Assembly: GCA_012274445.1 (NCBI GenBank)
Contig: JAAROD010000054.1
Coordinates: 496,001 to 560,000 of the forward strand
Direction of reading: 5' to 3'
DNA from: Sclerotiophoma versabilis
Lineage: Eukaryota; Ascomycota; Dothideomycetes; Pleosporales; Didymellaceae
Length of the DNA stretch: 64,000 bases
The notes beneath the pieces are model-generated. The model saw nothing but the letters and a program-made list of their open reading frames with translations. It made no database searches and was not told where the DNA came from. Positions 11,190 through 22,511 of the stretch are shown one piece after another; position 1 is the first letter of the stretch; each line of letters opens with the position of its first letter. A program made the translations under genes and the position numbers.

Positions 11190-14100
11190 CTACTGAGAAA
11201 ACCGCCATGTCTCCGCACTATGCACCTGGCCCGGCGGGGGCAGTACCGGTTTTGCGGCCACAACCCCACTCTTCCCGTCGTCACTAATGGGGCTTGGTAT
11301 CGGACGTTGTGGCTCTGCCGGTGGCGGTAACGGCGGAGTGTGTTTCTGGAACGGGCCCGATGCGTTTGGCATGCCATAGCTCGTGCTCGAGCGTGGTAGA
11401 GGCGGGTATTGCGGCGGCTGTGATGAAGTCGTTGTGGACGATGCTGCTACAGGGCCATTCGATGTAGCTAGCTGCTTAAGCATCTGTTCCCACTTTGGTG
11501 CTCCCGTTGCCGTTGATGAGGCTTGAGTAAGGCCTCGCTGAAACGCATCAGGCGACTGGAATTGTGCTGATGGCCTTGGAGCTATCGTGCTGGGTGATGG
11601 GCTTGGGTAGTAGCCGTGAGAGCCTGCCGATTCAGTGCGCATGATCGGGACGGGTGTCGCACCACCGACTACTTGCGGTGGCTTGGGCATCCATTCCGGT
11701 GCGGTTTCACCACCAGGGCTGTAAGGAGAAATGTAAGTCTTTTGCCTCCTGAGATACGCATTCTTGAGGTAGGGGTATTTCATGACGTAGGCAAGATATT
11801 CAGTAGGGGTTTGGGCAGCATAAACAACGGAGGAGTGGGGTGTGACGGCGTACATTGGAGGTTTGGGAGTCCCAGTTGGGGCGCTCAGCATGTTTGAGAT
11901 CGGTGCACGCCCGTCTGAGGGTGGCACTTGACCTTGCTGTGCAGAGGAGCCATACGGCGCCGTACTTGAGTCAGAATGAGGCAGCTGGCGCGGGCTTTGC
12001 GCGCTACTTTGAGAGTACGGGTATGGAGGCATTGCCTGATGAGACTGGTTCGTGTGAGCATATTTGTTGATACCGTCAAGCAGGGGCCCCGATGAGGCAG
12101 CCTGCGCCGCATAGCCGTGAGCAGAGTAATTGTGCGGCGGCGGTGCATATGGCTGGTACTGCTGCTGCTGCTGCTGCTGCTGCGGCAGAGGTCGGGGTGG
12201 AGGGTATCCATATTGAGGGCCAGCCCTGTAGTCATAGCTAACATTCGGTTGGTGAGCCACAGGCGAGTTGGGATTCTGCCGAGTATCCGGGTTGTATACT
12301 GGTGACTTCCAAGTAGTCATAAGGCCATCCTTTGGCTTGTATGTGTACGGTCTTCCTCCAGCAGGAGCGATCTGTTGCTGCATCATTGGCGTACGCGGTG
12401 CCATACTGAGCGGTGCTGGCTTAATTGGGTACGATGCAGGGTACGACTGTCGTTGGAAGGTTGGAATCGGCGGGGGTGGAGGTTTAACAGTATCCAGGAA
12501 GTTGCTCTTAGGGTTATTCCTTCGTTTCGATAGATCTTCGGTGTACTGTGGTTTAGCTTCAGTGGAAGGCTTTCCAAGATAGTACCACAACCTGTTTTCT
12601 TTACTCAAGTCGACCCTGGCGACCTTTTGTGTGACTTCAGGAGCCGTGTTCCACTCAGCCCATTTCTGTTCTGAGTTGGGATCGTGGAATGGATCGCCAA
12701 TCTCAGGCACACCATCTGTGCGGTTGGTGATGTCGAGCGACGCATCGTTCTCCTTGAGATGCTCCGGCAGAGGCTGAGCGTTTGCAGAAGGTTTCGGACG
12801 CTGCGACTCATCTGGATGCAGCTTCAGAATGTACTTCCATTCAACCTCCACCCGGTCGCCATCGGGAAGAACATCCACAAGCACGGCCTGCTCACCAGGT
12901 CTGTTCTCGACGACCTGTGCACCATAGATCTGGTACATCTCTCCACCGACATACTGAAATTGGATGACATCCTTGGGCTTTAGGGTCTTGCCATAGTTGA
13001 GAATGAACTTGTTCTTCTCCAGTGCGTCGACATCGACCGTTTTGTTGTTTCTCTTCTTCGGTCGATGGAAGCGGCAGCGGAAGTCGTAGCCATCGTAATA
13101 GTACTCCGTGCCTTCTGCATCGAAGGTTTGCATGGTACCCAGGTCGACCTGTACACCAGCAGCCACCGCACACGTAGCATGGAAAGCTCTGGTACATTTC
13201 TTCTGGGAACACTGGAAGACAGCACCACGCTTGGAGCGACAATAGTTGCATTTGAGCTCCAGACGGTCCTTGCCGATGTTGGCAACATTGCACACAGTCT
13301 CGTTCTGGATGTATGTTTCTGGTGTGTAGTCGGCACAGATGCGATGAGCCTTCATGCCATTGTCGGTTGGCAGAAGATCGTCATAATCGACGTCGTTGGG
13401 ACACAAGATACACGGCATACCTCGACCAGGGATCTTGAGACGAATCCGGATCTTCCTGAGCTTCTTTGGCCTTGTTGGTTCCTGTGGCTCATCCTTCCCA
13501 CGCTTGCGCTTAGCGTTAGGCTTCCTACCTGGCTTTTTCTTCGTCCTTCCAGCGACGCTGGCTGGAGGACTTGGAAGCCGATCAGCGCCATCCTCATCAT
13601 CCTCTTCGTCGTCCGTCTCTTCGTAGTATTCGGGTGTAGGCTCGCCTCGCAGCTTGCGCTCGATCTCATTAACGTCGACCCATACACTGTCTGGCTCACA
13701 ATCACACTTCTTGGCGATTCTGCCATAACTCAACCAACTTTCAGTCGCGAAGTTGACCGATTCTGCGCAGTTATAGCCTATGTTGTATCCAGAGTGGTAG
13801 CCATAAGGGTACGTGATGACAAACTCGCCCTCGTAGTGCACCAGTCGGTTGACCTTGATGTTGAAGTCCTTCTCTAGCCTTTGAGGAGAAATAAGGTAAG
13901 TCTTATGGCGCAGGAACTGAGAGCAGTTTTTGGCATCATTCGGCCAAATACTCCTCATAGCGGCTTCAAAGCGACGTGCGTCCTCCTGTGATATACTGTA
14001 CCACTGCTTAGGTGCACCGAAATGAATGTAGTTGATACTGTAAAGATCAACGTCCTCAAGATGCCAGGCGAACGATGCTTTCCACATACCAAGGTACAGG

Positions 14101-15385
14101 TAGGCAGTGTTTACTCCAGGTACTTTCGTTCCAAGTACGTCAAGTAGGTTGGGAAGTTTCGCTACGTTCCAAGACGTTGTTCGGTCGTCGAAGAGTGAGC
14201 CAGGCATGTCTGCACCATACATGGGCTGTCCACTCCAGATGGTCTTCCAGTAGGCTTCTTCGAGCTCCTTGCATCGCTCGGCAGTGAACTCCTCAACACC
14301 TTCCAGATGGTAGTCGAACTCCTCAAAAGCAGCTTCGTCAATATGATCGTTCACAGCACCCCTGTTGTTCAATCGTCGAGAAGACACCGACATCTTCTCA
14401 TTCTGAGCCTTGGGTTGACGACCGCGCGGCCTTGTTGGTGTGCCTTCCTTCTTCACTCTACCGCCACGCTTTGCTGGTTTCTGATCTTCTGCGCCTGGCA
14501 AAGTAGGTGTGGGAGGGACATCGAGTGTCTCTGCCTGATCCTCCTCTTCATCGTCTTCCTGTTCCTTCTTAACGCCGCGTCGTCCCCTTGCAGGTCGGCC
14601 GGGCTTACGCTTCAACGCAGGGGTGCCGTCTTCGGTCTTCGGCGCGGCTCGTGTGGATCGTGTGCGCGGTGGGGCCTCTGCTTTCCGGCCAGCGCGTGTC
14701 TCACCTCGCTTCGCTGGCGGTTGGTGATGCGGCTCGTCTGTTACTGCACGCCATTCTGGTAGATTGTATGATCGCTGCTTCTCGACGTTCGCTCCTGTAT
14801 ATACACCGTGCTGACCCGTGAACTCTTGTGTAATTGGATTCTTGACCCTGATCGATTTGACGGCTTCTTTGAGGTCTGGTAAAGAGTCGCGCCTGCACCA
14901 GAATCAGTTAGTGGTTGTCATGCTTCGAACATATGCAAATACATACCATTCTGTCGGTGGAATGACCTTGACAATACCAGACTTCATCCCATACTTGTCA
15001 ACCTTGTCGATGAATCGCTTGAAGTTGTGGAACTGGGCCATTGTCTGCACGAGCAACATTAGCATGCATCTTTCCTTATGCGCTTGACTGTTTGCGCATG
15101 TTGCGCATGTGCTGCATTGTGCATGCAGCATTACAGCACTTGTGCGCCTCCGCCACATACCGGCTTAAAGACGGGTATCTTCCCTCCATCCCAATAGTGA
15201 TCCGGTTCAATATCCTCGCCGTCGTCGCTGTCGATATCGGAGAGCTCTGACGACATCCTCTCGGCCCTCTTCGGATCGTTGTCTTCGCTGGTAGGCGGCG
15301 TGAGCGCGGCTTTTGGCATAGCGTCTTCATGCTGGACAGCAGGCGGTGTCTCCACAGACTGCACGACATCTGGTGTGGCCTCCAT
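11190..15385 (-). CDS. kdmA: KDM4/JMJD2-type JmjC histone lysine demethylase
   Basis: Fe(II)/2-oxoglutarate dioxygenase that, by family, removes methyl groups from H3K9/H3K36 in the nucleus. Exons 15385-15161, 15044-14947 and 14892-11190 give 1341 residues. JmjN spans residues ~64-107 across the three exons (IPVFKPTMAQFHNFKRF). JmjC (~340-500) has the metal ligands His385 and Glu387 (FAWHLEDVDLYSINY) and His474 (YGYHSGYNIGYNCAES). An extended PHD-type zinc region follows (CILCPNDVDYD, CNYCRSKRGAVFQC, HATCAVAAG), then a Tudor-like stretch. The last ~450 residues are Pro/Gln/Ser-rich and disordered, with a Q8 run. The layout resembles Aspergillus KdmA; the symbol is by analogy. All catalytic residues are present, so an active enzyme is expected. 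Confidence 0.93.
12158..12183. repeat. CTG/CAG trinucleotide run encoding poly-Gln in KdmA tail
   Basis: Nearly uninterrupted CTG triplets on the plus strand, read as CAG on the minus coding strand. They encode eight consecutive glutamines in the disordered C-terminal region of the demethylase. Likely length-polymorphic. Confidence 0.9.
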
Positions 15386-17271
15386 GATCGAAGTGCAGGT
15401 GCCGGGGCGTGCTGTGTGTGGCAGGGCAGGTGCGGAGGAGCCTGGGGCTAGCGAATGTGGTTCGAGCGAGGCTCGGGTGCAGCGAGGATCGCAACCTCGC
15501 CACCGCGGTCCAGGGTCGCTATATCGAGACCGCAGCAATTTTGCAGGCAGCGCATCGACTTGGCGAAGTTGGTCGTGTGGTACAAGAGTGGTTTCGCCGG
15601 TTGTGGAGGTGTGGGGGGCGTTGTTGTCGTTCTTGAGGTGCGAGGGTAGGAACGAGGAGGTTGCAGGTCTGATCGGCTAGCGCAGTGCTAGACAGGGATG
15701 TGAACTCGTTCGATGATCAGATCACCACGCACCTCTGAAAACAGCAACAGCAGAACATGGAGACCAAAGCATTTTATTCTTTACAAATGCGCCTTAAACT
15801 AGCCAGCACGAGCCTCTTACTCGAGTATTTACAAGATGAGACATACAATACAGCCTGTGTTGTAATGCACACTGGAATGCTTCTTCTCTGCGCTCGGCCA
15901 CACACGTCATATGAAACATGAGACCCGTCACCACATCTTATCAGATCGTCCATCAGCCTGAATCCCCACCAGAGAGCAACACCCTCTCGATCTCTTAACC
16001 CCATTTCCTACCCAAATTAATCAACTGGGAGACTTGATCATTCTGCATATGGTACCGCGGAAAGGGAAAGGGGAACGAAGACGGCGAACACCTATTTACA
16101 CAACCTCAAAATCCAGACAATCTGTAACAAACGTCAAAATAGAGATAAGCTTTTTTTGATCGCTGCTATGGAGGCGCGTGCTGCAACGGCAAGCTCCCGC
16201 TAGCTTATCGTGCCTGCATCACTCCGCAACACTCCCGGCAGAACAAAGTCCTACCCCCTGCTCTTACCAACACGATCCACTGCAGGCAGCTCGCGGTTCG
16301 TCTGATCTGCTTGACTGTTAGTTGCTACCATGAAGGATAAGAGGTGCAAAGAGAATTTGATTGTGAAGTGGTGGGTGGGTACCACAAACAAGCAGACACG
16401 GCCGTTCACTGACCGATTGTGGGCTCAAAAATGCAGGCAGAGCTTGCGCGAATGATGCATTGTGCCTGGTAGTGCACCAGCATAGTCCTGCGATGGTCAA
16501 AAACGGTAAGATGGATGTTCACGATGATGTTCGTGATGAGTTTGACGCAGTTCAGCTTCAGCCCGTGTAACCTTCCACCCCCAATTCACAACTGTTCATG
16601 CTGAGCTGATATTTGCCCTTGGTTTCCATCATGTAACTCGACGAATTTTATGCAATATGGAGTGATAGAAATGTGGAGGGCGCTGCTCTAAACCACCGTG
16701 TCTGGCGGGTGATACGATTTCCACCTCCGCCTCAACACGGAGCACCGCTCCACTCGGCACCTCGCCTGACAGATGACGCGCATCACTGCCCCAACAAATT
16801 TCCCCGGATCGACGCAACGTTTGGAGATCCCTACTTGTTGTCCCTGACCCGAAATCATGGTTCATTTATCGTCCATCACAAGATTGGCCGCTGTCATACA
16901 AGTTTTAAAAGCAAACCCCGCGATTGACACCGTCAGTTCTGTTTTGGAACATTCCGGCATACCTTTTTTTTCGTCTTGGAAAGGAAATTGCGTCAGGGTA
17001 CTTTGCACGAATGCGAGGCGGAGAGGTGTGTGACAAATCCATGTTCATTACCGCCCAGTCGTTAGAGTACAATGACCAATATCTTAAAGGCCGGTGCTCC
17101 GATGCTATGCAGTAAACAAATTTGGTTGTACAGATGCCGTGAAGCTGTTCTTTTTATCGTTCCGCTCAAATGCTCAAATGGGGTGGAGGTAGGCAGGCCA
17201 AACCAAAAGATGGAGGCTTGCATGCCTCATAAGACCCAAAGTGACAGAGAAGAGAAAGGTTAGTAGACGTT
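15386..17271. other. Long intergenic region between kdmA and RGG-box gene
   Basis: About 1.9 kb upstream of kdmA and downstream of the RGG-box gene. It holds only short frames; those at 15774-16004 and 16629-16865 (minus) lack any domain or homology signal I can recognise. It should contain the kdmA promoter, and possibly long UTRs. No RNA gene or repeat was identified. Confidence 0.5.
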
Positions 17272-18850
17272 TTACGCGGACGACTCGCCGCGAGGGGCAC
17301 CGCGGAAGCCACCTCGACCACCCCTGAAGTCTCCACCACGGCCGCGGCCACGTCCACGGAACTCACCTCCACCGCGAGGACCGCCGCGACCACGGCCTCT
17401 GTATCCTCCACGTCCCTCGCCCTGATGCTGTCCCCCGCGTCCACGACCGCCGCGGTTGTGCTGGACTTCAGAGAAACCGTCGTTAGCAGGAGCCTGGGCT
17501 GCGGCAGGTTCGGGCGTGTCGTCAGCCCAACTCTGAGTGCTGGTGATCGGTGCAGTCTCGTGAGGAGTCTCGGTCTCAGCAGGGTCGCGAGGGATGATCT
17601 CGAAGGGCTCACTGAGAGGCTCATCCTGGCCACTGGCCTGCTTGTCCCACTGTGCAGTCGCAGCAGCGTTAGCAGCCCCAGGTTCGATGCTTGCTGCCGC
17701 CGGTGCGGTTGACTTCTCAGCCTCTTTTTCACTGATAGTCGCTGCTCCAGCATCAAGCTCTGTTAGGCCTGCGTGTGTGACGGTGGGGTCAGAGACTGCC
17801 TCTAGCGCCTCTGTCTCGGGAGCGGTGGGCTGGGCCTGCGCGACGTCGTCTACCCAGGCCTCCTCGGCGGCGAAGGGAGCCTCCTCAAGCGCAGCCTGCT
17901 TGACTTGCGAGTCTATTGATCAATTAGCTCGAGAGTTCTTCGGATTTAAGAGCGAACGACGTACAAGTTGTGCCAAGCAGCACACCCTCGGTGGAAGGGA
18001 CGCCATCCTCAGCGCCTTCGATGAGCTTCTCGGCCGCAGAGACAGCAACAGCGTCACCTCCGTAGACTTGCAGAAGAGCTCCCTCAAAGGCCTTAGTGAG
18101 CTCCGAATCGTCATCCTCCAGCTGGCGACGAGCAGCGGCCGCCCTCAGGAAGCGAGAAAGTGTGAGGATCTTCTCGCGGAAGACCTTCTTCTGCTCAATC
18201 GCTGCCTCAGCCTTGAGTGTTTCCTTCAGCGCCTCAAGCTCGCTGGAGTGCGACTTCTGCAGAAGTTCCTTCTCGCGAGCATGCTTCTCTTGGTATTCCT
18301 GGTCGAACTTCTTGTATTGTGCCACCTGCTCCTCCAATTGTGCGAGCTCAGCCTGGAGCTTAGGCTTCCTCAAGGCCTGGGCCTTCTGGTCGGCATTGAT
18401 CTTGCGGGAGCTAGCGAGCTCATCAAGTGAGACTCCGGGGTTCTCTGCAATGATTGAGTCGACCTTTTGGGTAGCATTCTGCACACGTCATGTCAGCTGG
18501 AGCTCAGGACCAGGTTGAAGCAGGACGTGTTGACTTACCAGCTTCTTGTTGATGTTGCGGATGTTCCTGCGCACAATACATGTTAGCACATGAGCTCTTT
18601 CCGTTTGTGGCCTTGCCTGTAAGAGCTGAGCTGCGACTCACTTCTGAAGCTCCTTGATGTACGAGTTCTCACTGTCGCCATTGACGTTACCAGAGGGGTC
18701 AGAGCCGCCGGCGCCTGCCTCGGAAGCTGTCTTCTCGGTCGCCGCTGGGACTGCGGTGGCAGTGCTTTCCTGCTTGGCCTTCTTCTTGCGGGCGCTCTTA
18801 GACTCGCCTGTGACGAGGTTCTGGAGCTTCGAAACAACTTCAGAAGCCAT
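17272..18850 (-). CDS. Coiled-coil protein with C-terminal RGG box (probable RNA-binding)
   Basis: Four exons (18850-18642, 18566-18539, 18478-17965, 17912-17272) give 463 residues with all phases closing. Exon 2 is a 28-nt micro-exon encoding KNIRNINKKL. Order: Ala/Lys-rich N-terminus (KSARKKKAKQE), then a long charged coiled coil (~80-250; QKAQALRKPKLQAELAQLEE onward). An acidic, Pro/Ala-rich linker follows with a WADDTPEP motif, then a Gly/Arg-rich C-terminus (~400-463) built of RGRGRGG-type repeats. The C-terminal WADD plus RGG layout recalls ribosome- or RNA-associated proteins of the Stm1/SERBP1 type, but the body does not let me assign the family. High codon bias in the RGG part suggests strong expression. 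Confidence 0.85.
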
Positions 18851-19325
18851 TTGTGGTGATGATGGTACGTTCAATGATAACTTGAATGAATCTACGCGTC
18901 GTTCGCGAAATATGAAAAGGTCGAGTGTTGGTGGGGCGGTCGTAGCTGAACGAGTTGGGCTGTTCAAATGCTCGGACTGTGCTCACACAGGGCTACGTAA
19001 ATGACCGCTAAAAATTAGCGTCAAAGCTGGGGCCAAGGGGGGACGATCGTAGAAGCCACTCGAATGCTGCGGTCTTGATTGTTTGTGACAAGCGGATAAG
19101 AGTTGATTGTGACAGAGTTCACGATCCTGAGATATCAAGATAATAGCAACGCACTTGCGTCGCTTGAAGCTAGGTTCATATGGACATGAGAAAGCGTTCA
19201 TATATTTACACCCGTGCTTTCCTCACCGTGAACATTCGTGTACAACAGTCGCTCATACAATCGTACATCCAAGATGCCTCCAGAATGTCTTCATCCTTGC
19301 TCGAATTGTGCTTCTCGTTATCTTC
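18851..19325. other. Intergenic region upstream of RGG-box gene
   Basis: About 475 bases between the RGG-box gene start and the 3' end of the Zn2Cys6 gene, both on the minus strand. Probably promoter plus 3' UTR; nothing specific seen. Confidence 0.5.
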
Positions 19326-22300
19326 TTAAGCACTTCCATCAAAACCATCCATCCTCATCCCCTCTCCCGTCCCTCTCCTCTGCACATTCTCACCCTGTCC
19401 AACTCCGTCCACCCCGGCGTCCAACATGTTCAAATCCACGTTCTGCCCCAGCCCCAGCCCAAAACCATAATCTGCACCGCTCTGGCTCTCAAATACGCCA
19501 TCACCTCCACCGCTCATCATATCTGGAGGGTCGACATTGAAGGGCACGAAGTAACTGCTCATGGGATCGAACATGTTGTTACTGCCCATGCCCATGGCTT
19601 CAAGATTCCAGAAGGCGGCATTGAAGTCAGCGGATAGATCGGGGAAGGGTGACATGTCCATGTGGTTCTGCGGATGGGTATGCGGGTTTTGGAGATTTGG
19701 GAGGTGGGTGAGAGAAGGCGACGTGTCGGTGTTGAGGAGCGTGTGTGGACCGGCGAATTCGGCGATGAATTGCTGCGAGGTAGCTTGAGTATGTTGAGGG
19801 AAGTAGGCGACCGGGTCGAAGGTCGTGGTTGGCGGGGTGGACATGATTGTGTCAGTCGTGATGGAGATGTGTGGTAGTGGTTGTTGGTGTTGGACCTGAG
19901 AAGAGGCGGACTGCTGTGCTTTAGTGCTGTTCTGGCGCTGTGGCTTAGAACTCTCAGCCGTGTTCGCTGCTGCTTTCGAAACAGACTTCGACTTGGTCTT
20001 CCGCGCTTGTTTGCGTTGGTCAGCCCTGGAGGGTGGTGAGAGCGAAGCAAAGAACTCCTCGACACTCTGCAGATCACTCTTCTCGCCAAGTACGGCATCA
20101 GTACCGGGCTCGTTGGCCTTCGACTCTGCAGCGTCCTCATAGTCTGTCTTTGAGACGCCGTGTGGATATCGGTCAAACCAATCGCCGTATTGGAATATGT
20201 TGCCTTTGCTCGTTCCGTCGGCACTTGTTGCAGGCCCTTTCATCTGCGCGTCTGCATGCTGTCGATACAGATCTTTCAGGTTCTCCGCAATATACTGAAA
20301 CATGCCCCAGTACTTTTTCATCTTTGTCAGATATTTGACATTGTATGCCAGATACTTCTTTGATTGCGCCTCGAGTTTCGCGTTTTTCGAAAACACCCCG
20401 TGGACGTGAACGGTGGACGAGAAGAACGCAGAGTACCCGGCGAAGGGTGCAACGACGTTATGGTCCATGGCCTCGTTGATGAGAATCGATATCTGGTTCG
20501 CAGATTCGAGAGCTGTGCGCGCTGAATTTGTAAGAAAGTCGTGCGGCATGTCTTTCGGTGGCCGTGCACCTGCTGTCGAAGGCAGCGCAAACCTGTGCAT
20601 AAAAAGCATGATCTGCTGCCAAAGAATATGTAAGTACAAGAACGAGTTCGCGGTTTTGCCAATCGCATGACTCTTCAAGTTCTCCGGTGTGTAGACGAGC
20701 ATATCAGGTAACGAGTCCTTGAAGTTTATAGCTTCCTTCTTGATAGCGTGGAATGTCGATTCTGGCGACCACATTGGCTCCGATTCCCGTTCTTTACCAC
20801 CTAGGTTCATGTACTTGATAAGTTTGCCCCAAACGCACACTAACCGAACAGTGTACGCGGTGACACCCATGTTTTCTCGCGGGTTCGCCAGCTGCCCGCT
20901 GTCAGGTGGTACTGGGTTCGGCACGGCGCCTTCTAAGTCCTCAGTTGGCGCGTGGATTTCGTGTACGTATAGATGTTCTTTAACCGGCAATTGCACCTCA
21001 ATATACTGCTCATGCACGAAGAGTGGTCGATCCGTACCAGACGAGTTGAACCGATCCATCAAAAAGCACGACCACATAGTTCTCCGTCGAATTTCCCGGT
21101 CTGTCGCGCTGAGGGGCTTTTTCTGCGGATCGTTCACCAGCGGGTCGTATTCGTTCTCCTTGTGTAGCTGCAAAGCATACGCCATTCTCTGGGCCATGCC
21201 TCCAAACATCCAACTTCGTCCACCCTGACATGTCCCAAACTCGTGGAGACCAAGTAACAGGTAGACTATAAGGATTGTAATGTTCGGCGAGTCGTACCGC
21301 TTGAGCGCAATTTCTCTTGCTCTTTGTGCCCAGTCATCACCTCGTAGGAAACATGGTTCTGTTCGCAATTGCGGGTGTGTCGAAAAGCGAGCTGAGATCG
21401 CACACATAGCCAGGATCAACACTGGCGGCACTTTCCCTGCATTCAACCGCCGCATGAAACTTGGTTTATGCAGCAGAGGGTAGCTCTGGCCGTATACGTA
21501 GTCGAAATACACTTCAGCGAGATGCTCCTGGATTTCTTTCGACGGCAAGCTTTCCGCACCTTCTGTAAGCAACCTGTTCTCGTCTGACTCTTTCGATCTT
21601 CCCGCCATGGCTGCTGCATCTGGATCTCCGCCCTTCGACTTCGCCCATTCGTCCAACTCGTTTCCGAACGCTTCTTCCGCTTGTCGTTTCTTGGTCGTTT
21701 GGGTTTTTGGCGGCGCGCCCGGTATCGCAGGCTTGACGACTGATCTGCCTACATTCGCCACAGAAGGCAGGCTCTCCTTCGGTATAAGTTTGATGACACG
21801 ATCTTCCATGCGCTTCAGGCGCTTGTCCAGCATAGCCATGTAGTCGGTCCTGGGCGCTGCTTTTCTTGTTGTGACCTTGTACACGCACGGTATCCTGCTC
21901 CTCACGCAGTGCTTACACGCAGGCTTTTCGCCCGAGCAGCGGATCTTCTTTCTTCGACACGCAATACACGCGAGCGGCAGTCTCTTCCTTTCCTTCCCAG
22001 CCTTTGTCTTCATCTCGCTCCACTGTGGCGTCTCTTGGTCAGTGTCCTTGGTGCGCTTCGTTGTCGCTGCAGTACCAAAGTTTGTGCTGTCGTTCCCTTC
22101 GAGCTTCAGGCGTTGCGCAGAAGGGTTGTGCAGGTCGGTCATAGCCAGCATGCCCATCGCCGGTACACTTTCAGGGCTGGTGTTCTGTCCATCCTGACCC
22201 AAGACGCCTGGACTGCCGCCAATGCTCAAGCTGCGCGGGGGCACGCTGCCGCCGCCGCTCATGTTGTCCTCGCTCACGCTGCCCACGCTGCCTCTGTGAG

Positions 22301-22511
22301 CGTGTCCACCTGGATATCCTGGGTTTTGCGTGTGCGCAAAAGCCAGGTCAAAGTCGGGAAACTGGCCGGTCATGTTGGCGGGGCTGGTGCCGAGAGCATT
22401 GGTGCTTGCGGGCGCAAGACCATACTCGGCCAGGCCTAGGGCATCATCGTGGTCGAAGTGTGGGCGCGAAGAGGTGGTCATGGTGGCTGCGGTTGGGCCG
22501 GAGTCGGCCAT
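19326..22511 (-). CDS. Zn2Cys6 fungal-specific transcription factor
   Basis: Intronless, 1061 residues from the ATG at 22511 (MADSGPTAAT); an upstream in-frame ATG at 22595 would add 28 residues. The zinc cluster is at residues 182-209 with exact spacing CX2CX6CX6CX2CX6C (Cys182, 185, 192, 199, 202, 209), followed by a linker and a short coiled-coil dimerisation element (MLDKRLKRMEDRVIKL). The fungal-specific transcription factor domain begins around residue 330 (LAEVYFDYVYGQSYPLLHKP). The C-terminus is Gln/Ser-rich and then Met/Gly/Asp-rich, a plausible activation region. The target genes cannot be told from the sequence. It lies 1.3 kb from the RiPP-like gene pair, but its size and complexity suggest a general regulator rather than a cluster-specific one. 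Confidence 0.93.
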   Translation of the reverse strand: MADSGPTAATMTTSSRPHFDHDDALGLAEYGLAPASTNALGTSPANMTGQFPDFDLAFAHTQNPGYPGGHAHRGSVGSVSEDNMSGGGSVPPRSLSIGGSPGVLGQDGQNTSPESVPAMGMLAMTDLHNPSAQRLKLEGNDSTNFGTAATTKRTKDTDQETPQWSEMKTKAGKERKRLPLACIACRRKKIRCSGEKPACKHCVRSRIPCVYKVTTRKAAPRTDYMAMLDKRLKRMEDRVIKLIPKESLPSVANVGRSVVKPAIPGAPPKTQTTKKRQAEEAFGNELDEWAKSKGGDPDAAAMAGRSKESDENRLLTEGAESLPSKEIQEHLAEVYFDYVYGQSYPLLHKPSFMRRLNAGKVPPVLILAMCAISARFSTHPQLRTEPCFLRGDDWAQRAREIALKRYDSPNITILIVYLLLGLHEFGTCQGGRSWMFGGMAQRMAYALQLHKENEYDPLVNDPQKKPLSATDREIRRRTMWSCFLMDRFNSSGTDRPLFVHEQYIEVQLPVKEHLYVHEIHAPTEDLEGAVPNPVPPDSGQLANPRENMGVTAYTVRLVCVWGKLIKYMNLGGKERESEPMWSPESTFHAIKKEAINFKDSLPDMLVYTPENLKSHAIGKTANSFLYLHILWQQIMLFMHRFALPSTAGARPPKDMPHDFLTNSARTALESANQISILINEAMDHNVVAPFAGYSAFFSSTVHVHGVFSKNAKLEAQSKKYLAYNVKYLTKMKKYWGMFQYIAENLKDLYRQHADAQMKGPATSADGTSKGNIFQYGDWFDRYPHGVSKTDYEDAAESKANEPGTDAVLGEKSDLQSVEEFFASLSPPSRADQRKQARKTKSKSVSKAAANTAESSKPQRQNSTKAQQSASSQVQHQQPLPHISITTDTIMSTPPTTTFDPVAYFPQHTQATSQQFIAEFAGPHTLLNTDTSPSLTHLPNLQNPHTHPQNHMDMSPFPDLSADFNAAFWNLEAMGMGSNNMFDPMSSYFVPFNVDPPDMMSGGGDGVFESQSGADYGFGLGLGQNVDLNMLDAGVDGVGQGENVQRRGTGEGMRMDGFDGSA

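Noticed and set aside
19155..20670. Several long plus-strand frames
   Set aside because: Antisense shadows of the Zn2Cys6 factor's long GC-biased exon.
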